From positions 142,538,001 to 142,602,000 of the forward strand of contig JBITNC010000001.1 of the NCBI GenBank assembly GCA_050084985.1: DNA of 64,000 nucleotides, given 5' to 3'. Each line of letters begins with the position of its first letter. Position 1 is the stretch's first letter. Source of the stretch: Nageia nagi. Its lineage: Eukaryota; Pinophyta. This document shows, piece by piece, positions 1 through 11,264 of the stretch. The translations under genes were made by a program, and so were the position numbers. The notes below the pieces were generated by a model. It was not told where the DNA came from, did not search any database, and was given only the letters and a program-made list of their open reading frames with translations.

Positions 1-299
1 AATGTAGCAAGTATTTTTACATTAATAGAATTAGATTGTAAGATGAGTTATCAAATTTTATAGTTTAGAATTTTAAGTTAGAAAATGTCAAAGATGATTG
101 AATGTGTGACCCTTTAGGGGAATGTATAGAAATAATAAAAGCAAATAAAAAATGCCCATTATTTGATCATGAGGCTTGACCCCATATTGAATCTTTTGCT
201 AACTAGATTGAGTAGGAAGATAAGGAATCCCCAGAGTGGGAATTTGGTATTTTGGATAAGGTTTAGATAGACTTATAAGGGTTGAAAAAGTATAGAATA
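1..299. other. AT-rich sequence, nothing recognised
   Basis: No open frame, repeat or RNA gene is visible. It may be the upstream part of the decayed + strand ORF that becomes readable from about 300. Confidence 0.4.
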
Positions 300-2330
300 T
301 GGGAAACTAGAAGATAAGATTTTTCCTTAACCCCGAAGGTCATTGCCTAGTTGGGGGATGAATTGAAATGGGGTACTAATAAAATTGAATATTTTATAAA
401 ATATATATTTGACTATACCACCAAGGCAACACATGTTAAAAATAAGCCTTTTAGTGAGTTTAAGTATGATTAGTATTAACATACAAAGTATATGAAAGAC
501 CCCCTTCTAGAGAAGGAGCAACCCTTACCATCCAATTTTTAGGGTAAGACATCATAAGATGATCAACCATTAGCATAGTAGGCAAAATAGCTTAAAGACT
601 CTAAAAGAAGAAAACTTGAACAAGGTTCAATCTCAAAAGCAAGACCAAGGAAGAGAAATGAGACTCTAGTGAAAATAATGACTACTTTCATGGAATCTTC
701 CTCCAAGAAGTAAATAATAATTAAGTTAAAAATCAAAGAACTAGCTAAGGAACAATAGGACTTAAAGAGAAATTAGCTTGCGAAGAAGCCACCTATCCCA
801 AAGGAAGTCCCAACCCCATATTCATGGGTACAAGAGGAGATAGAGCCAAGATATTGAACTCCTAGATGCAAAGACCCATAAACCTCATATCATAGACATG
901 ATAACATTTTAGAATGCACAAGAAGCCAAATATGAAGTGCAACAAGGGGGAGTTAATATCCTTGGAGAAGGTGCAACAAAAATAGTAGTAGGAGAAGTAG
1001 GAAGAGATGATAATGATTATAGTGATCCCAACAAGAAGAAAGACTTTGACCCAATGGACAAGGTAGAAGAGAAGGAAGAAGCTACTAAGTAAGAGGAAGA
1101 AGAAGCATAAAAAAGGAACTTGTTATGGAGATAAACCGTAGAGACCCTTGCATCAACTTCTAAGATAGGTGCATCTCAACATTCTTTAATTCCTTACTCC
1201 ACCATCATGGGAAAGGAAATATAGTGTATTTTTTCTACTCAAGTAGTAGAACCCATTGATTGGGAAATATTCATTAATAAACCCCCTATACTATTGAAGC
1301 AACAAGGAAGACTATTAAGTAAAGTTATAGATATAGGGATATTAAAATTACATAGATTCCATTCAAGGATGGGTAGGTAGATACAACCCTTACTACTATT
1401 ATAAATGTAAATATGTAGAGTGCCCTAATAGTAGATCAAGCCAAGTTTTTGGTTAATACTTCCCTGGTTGCTAGAAAAAGTCTTTAGTCTATGGAGAAAA
1501 AAATAGATACACTAAATAAAAAAATTGAGTAGCTCAAAAGAGACTGCTCTTAGAAGGATAAAATGATGGCTAGATTATAGAATCAAAATAAAGAATTAAT
1601 TGAAAAGTTGGCCAAGCAAAATACTAAGCACTATAAGAACTTATGGAAGTATAAGGAAGAACTAGAGACATTAAAGAAGCAAATTGAAGAGCTTAAGGCT
1701 CAATCCAACATAGTAGAGAGGGAAAAAGCTCAAAAAATAGAAAAAGAACTTAAAAAGACTATAGCAGCTAATAAAGTTTTAAATGATGATAAGGTAAAGC
1801 TACTACAAATTATGAAAGTCCATAGAAAAAACATTGGAGTAGATTGGACAAGAATGGTTAGCCTTTCCATATTATATTATTTGAAAAATTAAATGTAACA
1901 AGCTATACTTTTATGTGATGATCATATTGGAATCCAAAAGTTAGCCTTAGAAGCCTCAAGAGCAAAAATTGAAGAAATACAAAGTTGACTTAGGGTTATA
2001 ATAAAAAAAGATCTGACCACTATAAATCCAAGGCCAAAATAGACAATTTTGATAAGAATAAAATATATTTGTGATTTAAAAGATTTGGCATTAGCCTTGG
2101 ACCTAGAAAAGGATCAATTAAAGGTAGAAATAAACTTTGTAAATATTCTTTTCAATTCTTTAATTCAATTGAAGACTCCTAAATTATGGGAAGAATCAGA
2201 TGTACATAGTCATGTCGACCAATGGGTGGAAAATCCTAAGTCATTTTTAGATAGAGATTCAATAATAAATTTGTCTAAGAAGAAACTCTCAAACCTCTAA
2301 GAAATGAGTGAGAATGCTTAAGAAGCGATT
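300..2330 (+). pseudogene. Decayed ORF of unknown family with coiled-coil segment
   Basis: Stretches of + strand reading frame are interrupted by many stops, mostly TAG and TGA. Around 780-900 there is a short Pro/Glu-rich stretch followed by Cys/His residues that could be a ruined zinc finger. From about 1490 to 1890 the translation is a Lys/Glu/Leu-rich heptad pattern (best open part 1608-1892, 94 aa), a clear coiled coil. A further open segment lies at 2049-2300 (83 aa). I do not recognise the family. The style resembles accessory or gag-like ORFs of plant retroelements, but no diagnostic motif is present. No transcript signal is visible. Confidence 0.35.
1490..1890 (+). other. Coiled-coil-encoding segment
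   Basis: The translation has repeated a/d hydrophobics with Lys/Glu between them (for example EELETLKKQIEELK), long enough for roughly 15 heptads. Two or three in-frame stops break the N-terminal third. It shows only that the ancestral protein contained a coiled coil and does not identify it. Confidence 0.5.
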
Positions 2331-3312
2331 TATGGATTTTTGAAAGTTGGTAGACTAGAGAATGTCCTGACGGGATTTAGAGAAAATATTGCAAAGTTTC
2401 AAGCATGCCCCATCCTTTTATAAATATATAATAAATATCTCCATGATATATACAAGAATATCTAATTCTTATTGCCTATAGAATTGATTCCTCAACAACA
2501 TGCCCTTCAAAAAGATACAACTGAGCAAGCAAGTGGGATTTGTCAGTAAGGGTCCTATTCTTTAGCAAGTTGAAGACCCCAAAGAGTTGTTAGAAGATTG
2601 TTATTCTTGTAGAATTACACTCTAAAAGGGATAAAATTCTTTGTATTCATCATTCTTTCATTTATTTATTATTTTCCTAATAAAACCCCTTCTATACTTC
2701 CTATTTCGTATTCCTCTTTGTTTCATTTGCAAATATTTATACAAAATTGAGTCCTGAGTTTACTTTTTATATACTTAGTCTTTTTCTTAAGAGTATTATA
2801 TCATATGTGCCTTTAGTCAAAATGTGGTTTTGTTTAAGTAGTTTTTAGGTCATATTTGTTTTGTTAGGTCCTAATAAGTAAAGAATAATTTAGAACTACC
2901 ATTTTGTTATAAGGTGGGTGTTGTTCATGCATAGTTGAATGAGTCATGTGTAGGAGATGTGTATTAGTCATAGGTTGAAGAAGTGTTTATTTTATAATAT
3001 TGGCTAAGTCATTTTTGAGATTTGTCCAAGTCCAATCTGGGTATTGTTTCTAGGTATTATTTCATATAGTATTTTTGTATATCTAAGTCAAGTCTAGGCC
3101 CTATCTTGAGTCTTGTTACTTAGGTTTTAGTCTTGTATAGTCCAAGGGTTATTTTCGAGTATTATTACACACAGTCATTAGTTCTAGTTAAGTCATGTAA
3201 TGGGCATTATCATTAGAGTCAAATAAAATAGGGCCCATGAAAATTTAGAGGTGACATCATACTTTTCGATGGAAATTAGTGGGCTCTAGATAACTTAGCC
3301 AACATGTGGTAC
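2331..3312. other. AT-rich intergenic sequence, nothing recognised
   Basis: No coding frame above background and no repeat with a visible partner in the window. It ends at the left terminus of the CACTA-like element. Confidence 0.4.
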
Positions 3313-3354
3313 CACTACTATATTTTAGCAATTTTACATCATATGATGCATCAT
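3313..3354 (+). repeat. Left terminal inverted repeat of CACTA-like element
   Basis: Begins CACTACTATATTTTAGC and pairs with 4359-4400. Mismatches lie at about positions 9, 17, 18, 24 and 33 from the terminus. Confidence 0.75.
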
Positions 3355-3640
3355 AAAATTGCATTTTGACACCATGATGTAATATGCATCATTATTTTGC
3401 ATGTCTACATCAATCTAGATAAAATTATTTTTTTGACTCATTAAATGATGCATTACTTAACACATTGTTTTATGCATTTTAGTGTGTCAAGCAATGCATC
3501 AAGTGATACATGGAACCAAAAAAAAGGTATAGATCATGCACACAGATCATGGCATGATTCACTATCGATCATTGATGCATTCCCTTGATCGATGATGGAG
3601 TTTTAATGGTAGGTATGATGCAATTGATGAGTAAATAAGG
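3355..3640. repeat. Left subterminal repeat zone of CACTA-like element
   Basis: Many degenerate copies of a GATGCAT core in both orientations (around 3372-3395, 3445, 3490-3505, 3570-3585, 3615). The mirror zone is 4190-4358. In known CACTA elements such zones bind the element-encoded DNA-binding protein; that role here is inferred. Confidence 0.55.
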
Positions 3641-3689
3641 GAGTTTTCCCATTATAAGGGTGTTTTTAGGGATATAAGGCTATATTTTT

Positions 3690-4155
3690 AGTGATACAGG
3701 TTTGCAAGAGTTGAAGACAAGTTGGAAAATGTAGATAGTAGTGTGTATATGCATTTTATGGTAAGAAAAATGTGCATTGCATGCTTCAACCACCCACAAA
3801 GTTTGGTAGAGGAGACCGTCAATGTTTTGTTGATGCCCATGAAGTTTTTGACTATATGCTCATGGAATATGATAATTTTGGGTTATCAAAGATACAACTT
3901 TCCTCAACAAATATTGAAACTATTTCACCAAATGCAATAAACACTAGTAGCAATCCAACCAAATGAATTCACCTTTCCTAGCATCCTTAAAGCATGTACT
4001 AAAATGACAGATTTGTAAAAGGGTTTATACATACATCAAAGACTCTTTAAAATAAATTTTTTATTGAATGTTATGGTTGTGAGTACCCTATTAGACATAT
4101 ATGCAAAATATGGAAGCATAGAGAAGACAAATGAATTATTTGATAAGATGCAAAC
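3690..4155 (+). pseudogene. PPR-protein fragment inside the CACTA-like element
   Basis: After frameshifts and stops are allowed for, the + strand reads as consecutive plant PPR repeats. There is a segment resembling the end of one repeat (SWNMIILGYQR, FPQQILKLFHQMQ at 3860-3940). It is followed by IQPNEFTFPSILKACTKM (from about 3954) and then TLLDIYAKYGSIEKTNELFD (about 4087-4145). These match the PLS-class pattern of organelle RNA-binding PPR proteins. About four repeats remain, without start codon, targeting peptide or C-terminal domain. It is probably captured or inserted sequence and not a resident gene. Confidence 0.75.
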
Positions 4156-4189
4156 CCTCATCCTTGTTATGTTGATGTATTGTTTAACA

Positions 4190-4358
4190 CATATATGTTG
4201 TATAAAGAGTCATGTATAGCATTTATTATTTGACACTCATAACTTGATACATGATGCTTTGAATGATGCATTACTTGATGCTTTGTTTGATAGTACCCTT
4301 AGCTTCAATTGATGCATCAAGATTTCTATGATTTAAAAAATAAAAATAAAACTATGGA
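4190..4358. repeat. Right subterminal repeat zone of CACTA-like element
   Basis: Dense GATGCAT-like and ACTTGATGC-like copies (around 4250, 4270, 4280, 4310, 4345), resembling those of the left zone. Confidence 0.55.
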
Positions 4359-4400
4359 TTGATGCATTATATGATGCAAAATCACTAAAATTTAGTAGTG
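4359..4400 (-). repeat. Right terminal inverted repeat of CACTA-like element
   Basis: Read on the minus strand it begins CACTACTAAATTTTAGTG, matching the left end with about five differences in 41 positions. Confidence 0.75.
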
Positions 4401-6789
4401 TCCCAATAGTTCTTCATGGTAGGAGTTATTCATAACTCTATATTCAATAGATCTTGCTAATTTTGAGAAATGATGTCATACCTTTTTGGAGAAATCGATG
4501 GGCGATAAATATCTAGGGTTTCAATAATTCCTATTGATGTGTAACAAGACCAACTAGGGGTGAGTACTACAAGAAGAGAGGAACACCCAAGTCCACTTAA
4601 TCAAGGGTGTGTGACCCTTGGGACTCTGTTAACATGTTGACTACAACTCATTTTCATGTGGTAGTAGTAGTTCACTCTTAGGTTTGAATAGTTATATCTT
4701 CCTTCACCTTTATAGTAGTTAGCATAAAAAATGTAGAAGAAGCATTTAATGATTACAAAGGGTTGGTATATTGTTGATTGATTAAGTAACTTGATTGTAT
4801 ATACAAAGATGGTGAACCATACCTCATAAATTTAGCAATAGTTCAGATGTACCATGGTCAATAGACAAAGGATGACTAATTATGACTAGATAGGTACATG
4901 ATTGAAGGTATGTAAATACCAAGAATTAGCATTGTATCAGGACCATAATCCATAATCAATCATAGTTGTACATTTTCTTATACATGATTGTAAATATTTA
5001 AGTCTATTCTATTCTTAGTCAAACAAGTAGTTGTAATTATTAATGCTAGGCACCTACCCATTTTGTAAGGGAAATATTATAAATAATGGACTATTCGAGG
5101 TCCAAAAGGTCAAACATTTTAGCAAAGTTCCTAGTGTGAGAAATGTTTTCATATATGATGATGAAAAACTATGGTATTTTTCCCTTTGTAATTTGTGGTT
5201 GTTATCTTATTTTGTAATCATTATCTATGAAGTATTTTCCTAAATTATGGATGTGTATTACGATTACGAGACCCTAAGAGTAAGGTAGTTATTCTATTCT
5301 TAGTATTAGAATGGATTACTACCTGTGTAGTGATGCCTAGGTTGATTAGTTTAGTTTTCTTTTTGTAGTTTATATTTTGATCTCTTTCTTGTTACTCTTG
5401 ACCTCTTTTATCTCTTTCTAGTTACTTTTGATCTCTTTCATATATAGGAACCAACCTATAACCTAGAGATTGAGCAAAAAATCCCATGAGTGCACTATCC
5501 CACCACATTTGCTCTTTTAAGAACCCTACTATTATTAGGCAATGGAGAATTTACTAGATAAAACCTTTAGGTTACATTATATTGATCAATAAATACCTTC
5601 ATTATGCTTTCTGTATTAATGAAAGTTGGGAATGTACCTTTATTTTCAATCGCTAGCATTTATTTTCCAATCGTTGGCATATTTATCTATCACCATTGAT
5701 TGCTATCCAATCACTAACAATTATTCTATAGAACCTAAAAAAATATAGAACAAAATTTCTCCAATTAATGTCCAAAACCACAAGATGAGAAACTTAATTG
5801 AAAAAATTGTAAAAAACCAAAGAACCCTTATCTTTTATTATTGATATCATCTACATGCAAGGGACCCTACTTCTAACACCAAAATATCATACTAAAAAAT
5901 AACCCTATTAGAAAAAAAATAAAATAATATTAAGACAAATATATATTCTATTACCTCTATGTATGACCTCAATTTACATGTATGAATCACTAGATTTAGT
6001 ATGCCTTATCGGAAGGGCTTTTACAAAATTAGATTTTAAGCCTCATTGGCTTTTATAAAGTGACCAACATTTTTGTGCAGTCATCAATAGTTGTACTGAG
6101 TTATGGATGTCCATATGGTAGTCATATATATTTCTAATTCTTTATTCTAAACTATTGATTTCCTCTTCTATGATCTCTCAGCTAAAGTTATGAGTTCTTG
6201 ACTCTTATCAATTGAAAGACTTTTGTTGCTCCATTTTTTAGAACATGTGGACCCTACATACATGCAAAAACAAACACATCAAACATACTTGTTCATCTTA
6301 AAAGCATTATATACTAAACAAAATGAACTTAACTGCATCAAATCAAAATACTCAATTGATAAAAGATTCTAAATGAATTTTAGAAGAGTGCCTTTACATC
6401 AAATTTATGTCCTTTTCTTCAATGTTGAAGGCTATATTTATAGATTTTTTTTTTCTTAAGTTTCATATTTTGGAAAAACAAAAATAGTTCCAAGGGCTCA
6501 TCTAGATCCAAAATCATAGTGGTCTCATGGTCATATGCAAGATTGACTATGAATCATCCTTGATTCACAACTTTGATAGATGAGTCACTCAACAACTCAC
6601 TTTTTGTTTTGGTTTTTATAATTATAGATTCATCAATGTCCTATGTATGAACATTGATGTTTAATGCAAATTACCAATAACTAACTATCACATGCTAGCG
6701 AATCAACATTAATTATAAATTTTTATAATAATGTTTAATTTTTATTCCCTTTTTGTATTTCAAAAAAAGGATCTTTTTTGGTGTCTACA
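4401..6789. other. AT-rich sequence without recognised gene
   Basis: Short frames only (for example 5043-5243), with no family signature. The region could hide a decayed LTR of the gag-like relic downstream, but no partner copy was found within the window. Confidence 0.35.
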
Positions 6790-8040
6790 CCTATTGAAAG
6801 TAGACATTGAAAATTTTATGATACTCATGATCATGATACCAAGGAATGCACTATAATAGATCAACTTTCTCAAAATCCATAATATGAGAAAGGTCAAAGA
6901 ATGATAGATCAAGATGAAGAATTGACCATGTCACTATTGGGATATCAATCATACCAAGGAGAAAAATAATGTTCAATAGATAAAATCCTAGGACCGTGAG
7001 AATTAGAATGGGATGAAACTCTTACTAAAGATGATATCATGATTATCCTAGTATCAAATGATGTTCCACATTCAACTCAAGATATAGGAAGTATCAACTT
7101 GGAAATTCTTTTGCAAGATATTGCAATTGATGAGGAAACACTTGACACAAATAGAGAAATTACAAGTTGAAGCAAGAACATCATCAAAGAATTAGATATT
7201 CCTTGTATCCAAGGATCATCATACCAACAAGAGTAATGATATGATGAAAAGGTAAAACTTTATTTCACTGTAGGAAAAGGACAACAAGTAAACATCTCTA
7301 AGGATGCCAAAATTAAATTAAATTAGGTATATACTACTTATTTCTCTTATACTTTTGATGAAGATTGCTCCTTGTCTAATAAATTTTAAAGTATTTATCC
7401 TTACTCATATTTTGATTTAAGAATTGAACTAAATGAAGATAATTACATTCTTCATTCCAATTATCCATCATGAATAGAAACTACATTTTAAGAGTATACT
7501 AATAGAAAAGTGATTGCCAAAGAAGATTTGTTATTCATATTTCTACATTAGGACACTAAAGAAAGGAAAGAGCATGAATTTTTTATTTTTATTCTAAATA
7601 AATTTTTTGATCAAATGAAACACCTTGATAAGATCCTTCAAATGGATCAACAAAATATATATTTTTAGTTTGTTCTTGATATTCATGATCTAAAACTTAG
7701 AAATGATTTTTTTGAGGCAACCATTATGTGCTTCAATAAACTTATTCATTTTGACAAAGGGTATAATGATCATATTGAAACATCCTTTTGATTTACCAAA
7801 ACCATTGTATCTTGGTTGATTCATGTGTCATATTTCACTCAAATATACACTAGCCCAAAATTTTTACATCAAGAAAACCTACATCCACATGTTGATATTC
7901 ATGACATTTTCTCGCATTTGATTGAATGTCCTAAATTTATTGAAAACACCATATCTATTGAAAAGATTAAATTTATTTCAAATAATGATACGAGACATAC
8001 AAGCTTAGAAATATATCCATACTTAGTCATAAATTGAAAG
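6790..8040 (+). pseudogene. Decayed LTR-retrotransposon gag/linker relic
   Basis: At 6808-6849 the translation keeps the spacing of a Ty3/Gypsy gag zinc knuckle (C-x2-H-x4-H-x4-C). The first Cys is now a TGA stop and the first His is Tyr, while the following DTHDHDTKEC is readable. Downstream there is a long acidic frame with scattered stops, including a stretch around 7050-7130 (INLEILLQDIAIDEE). A 73-aa open segment lies at 7816-8037. No protease, reverse transcriptase or integrase motif follows. Confidence 0.45.
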
Positions 8041-10389
8041 AACATTGAAAGCTAAAATTGATTGACTAAAGAAACTTCTGGAATAAACTAAGATTTGGGG
8101 TCTTGGATAACTAACCTAGTTTATGTTAAGACTAATATGAAATACAATTTTTCCTTCAATATATAATAAAAATATAAAAAATGATCTTATCTTATGATTA
8201 TGAATGGCTTGGACCTGCACTCATTTCTTGCAGGTATTAGTCATGAAAGGTGTGATGAATTTTTTTTCCTTGTAAAAGATTTATATCAAGGAAATAATTC
8301 AATGGGATAATTTTATGAAAAGATTTATGATCAAGAAAATCATTCAACACTTGAAGTAACTCCATCAGGGATATGAATTATTATTCATGGTGGTATCAAT
8401 GCTCCAATATCAAAGGTATCACTATTGAGGTTATAGATTCCTCCTCACAATAGAGGAAATGCCCAATGTGGAATGGTACCAAGGATGCATATGGTTAAAT
8501 ATGTATGTAAGGTTGGAGTACTAGGAGAATAACATAGGATTGCTTTGGAAGGTTGGTGAATTAGACCTAAAATTGATGATGATAACTATCTTTTATACAT
8601 TTGCATATATTAAATCATTATGAAATGGTTTCTCTTTCTCATTGGACCAATCAATAATATGATATACTTTCAAGATCATCTGATTATTTTTATCAAGAAT
8701 TCTTGGGAATATTACAAGTATTGTAAATACTTCAAAGAAGGATGTATGAAGATTACTATATTTTAATGAAAGCCTAACATCTTTTTAGTCTTTCTCATCT
8801 TAAACAAAAGGAATCACATTAGAGTAATGAGTTGTTATGAAAATCATCAATAGTTGAGGTCCTAGTCATTGAGGATCTAAATCTAGTGATCTTAAAACAT
8901 ATTTTCATGTGATGCTAAAAATTGGTGAAACTCAAAATTTTTAATTTGACTAATGAAAATTATCCCCAAATAGAGCTAATGTTACCACCGAAAATTTCTA
9001 GTCAAAATTTGGGTCCTCTTTCTTTTAAAAGTTTTCATAGGATAGCTTGTGTGCTTATTTTATTTTATATAAATGAAGAATATTTATGATTTTTGACTCC
9101 GCATCATGGGTGATATTTACTTTGTGCTTGATTCAATTTATAATATTATCATATTTGATGCAATTGATCAATCTCCAAAGTCTCCATGATGAACATGGTC
9201 AAGGAAGTCATCCTTAACTTACACAACCTAAACTCGTGTCATCAAAATTTAGCAAGCTCAAAAGTTCCAAAAAGTAGATTTTATGATTTCATGTCAAAGA
9301 GATTGAGTCATTAAATCAAGCAACTTGGTCGATGGAATTATAGATATTAAAGTTTGATTTTTTTATTAAATCAAGCAACTTGGTCTAATTGGCAATTTAT
9401 TGAAGTTCATTCGACTTTTTTGTCCATTGGGAATTTTGGAAACATGCCTAGTAGTTAGTTGTTGGAAAGATATCATCTTTTAGAAAATCATACAATAGAT
9501 GAAATCAAAAATGGACTTCGAAGTTTTATCGATCCCCATTGAGCAATTTAATTCATTTTTGCCAAAATCACCATGAAGTATCCTGGAACTTCAAATGCAT
9601 CGTTCTTGTACTATCAACACCATCGTGTAACCATTCATTTCAATCGACACGAAGAGGAGATCATGAAAAACTTAGTTTCACATATATATTCTTCGCCATT
9701 TTCTTTGTGTCCAGATATTTGATTTTTTTTATAAAGTTAAAGAATAAAAAATTTTAAAATTAAAAAAAATCGAATGCCCATGTTTTGAAATCAAATGAAA
9801 TATTAATAGTATAATGAGGAAATCTCATGTTGCAGGATATGGACATGACGACTTCTCCTCCATTTCTGAACATATAAACAAGATTGTTGAGTTCAATTTG
9901 AAGACCACAGCCAGATTGGAGATGCATTGGTAGAAGAAATAGGGTTCCAAAAGAATTTTTGAAGTTAATCTCTCTCATTAATGGTGAACATTCTTTTTTT
10001 GGACCGAATAATACATACATAAACTAGATGCTATTGCTACCAACCGATCTGAGATGAAGACCAAAACACATTAAAATTCAAGCTTGTGTGCAATGGCTCC
10101 GACCAACTATTTGCAATGAAGGGTCAAATACTATTGTTTGGATGGAAAAATAACAAGAGGCATCAAACGTTGTTTTTGACAAGCATTCTGACTACCACCT
10201 TCAATGATCGCCATAAAACCTTCAATCAAATCTATATATACATACAAGAAAGAGATGTTGTTGACCCCTCCACATCCGATCTATAATCTCCCACTTCAAG
10301 CTGGGTAATATGATAAGCGGTAGTCAGATCCAGATGAAGGTGAAAGATTTGGAGATCCTGAAACCAAACACCTCCTCAAAGATTTGGAT
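8041..10389. other. Decayed sequence, no recognised gene
   Basis: Around 8450-8770 a + strand frame can be followed with several stops (rich in Tyr, Ile and Lys) but has no known motif. It may be the tail of the preceding relic. The rest, including short open frames at 9539-9757 and 10086-10286, shows no family signature. The PPR pseudogene begins near 10390. Confidence 0.35.
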
Positions 10390-10999
10390 GTAGTTTCTTG
10401 GACTCTAATAATTTGAGGATATATCATTCACAGCAACGTCAAGGATACCCTTCTAATAAGAAAGGTCCTTCCGAGTGCATCAGACTTAAATTTAACCTAT
10501 CCATATACAAATTTATGCAAAACCTACTTCTCTACATGTATGTAAATTATGGAAGCTTTGCAGACCCATGTGAAGTTTTTAATTGTATGCATGAAACAAA
10601 ATGCCTTCACATGGAATATAATACTTTTATTTTTCCAAAGACATGGCTTTCCTTGACTGGCATTGAAACTCTTCAGCAAATACAACAAACAACAACAAAA
10701 ATCCATCGGATTGATTCACTTTTGTCAACATTCTTCCACCATGTACCATTATGGGAACTCTAGAAGAATATATGGACGTCCGTGAAAAAGTAGTCGAAAA
10801 TGGTTTTGCATCAAATGTTTTAGTTGAGTTCCCAAATAGACGTATACACAAAATGGTTTTGCATCAAATGTTTTGGTTGTTTGACATGATGCATGATACA
10901 AAAATAATTTAATGGACGGTAATGATCACAACATATGCACAAATTGGATTTTCGAGAGGTCCATGAGAATTTTCAGCAAGCTGCAGTTGTCTTAGTGAA
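10390..10999 (+). pseudogene. PPR pseudogene, upstream half
   Basis: The + strand carries frameshifted PPR repeats. Recognisable parts are LLYMYVNYGSFADPCEVFNC near 10530-10590 (compare the LVDMYAKCGS..A..VFD repeat pattern) and a repeat around 10640-10770. A third is WTVMITTYAQIGFSRG near 10917-10965. It breaks off exactly where the Copia LTR begins at 11000 and resumes after 21027. PPR proteins bind organelle transcripts; this copy cannot be functional, having multiple frameshifts, stops and a 10-kb insertion. Confidence 0.7.
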
Positions 11000-11251
11000 T
11001 GCAGAGGAAGAGTACAAATTTTTTATTATATCTTAAATTCATTACATATGAAGCTTAAGTTTGTGCATGTTACAACATATTTCTTTCATACACTCTATTC
11101 TTCAAATACTAATTTGCTTTATTTATAAAATATGTTAGAACACACTTATTCGTGTAAATAAAACATAACATTAAATATATGCCTAAAACATTAAAATAAC
11201 AAAAATAAAACATGAAACATAATTATGGTGGTAGTTGGGATAAATTTTCCA
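11000..11251 (-). repeat. 3-prime LTR of the Copia element (shortened)
   Basis: Matches 20680-21027 over its length but lacks roughly 95 bp in two blocks. Shared anchors are acatatgaagctt, tactaatttgctttattta and ataattatggtgg. On the minus strand it starts TGGAAAATTT. Confidence 0.8.
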
Positions 11252-11264
11252 ACTCTTCCCCTTG
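11252..11264 (-). promoter_or_regulatory. Polypurine tract of the Copia element
   Basis: Read on the minus strand this is AAGGGGAAGAGT directly before the LTR start TGGAAAA. This is the expected plus-strand priming site. Confidence 0.7.

Larger units (their letters stand above)
3313..4400. mobile_element. Non-autonomous CACTA-like DNA transposon carrying a PPR fragment
   Basis: The two ends form an inverted repeat. The left end at 3313 starts CACTACTA and the right end at 4400, read on the minus strand, also starts CACTACTA. About 36 of the first 41 positions match. The 3-bp flanks are tac on the left and tcc on the right, a possible target duplication with one change (CACTA elements make 3-bp duplications). 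Both subterminal zones are packed with short variants of GATGCAT/TTGATGCATC, as expected of CACTA subterminal repeats. No transposase is present. The interior (about 3690-4155) encodes a decayed PPR fragment. Length is 1088 bp. Superfamily assignment rests on terminal sequence and architecture only. Confidence 0.7.
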
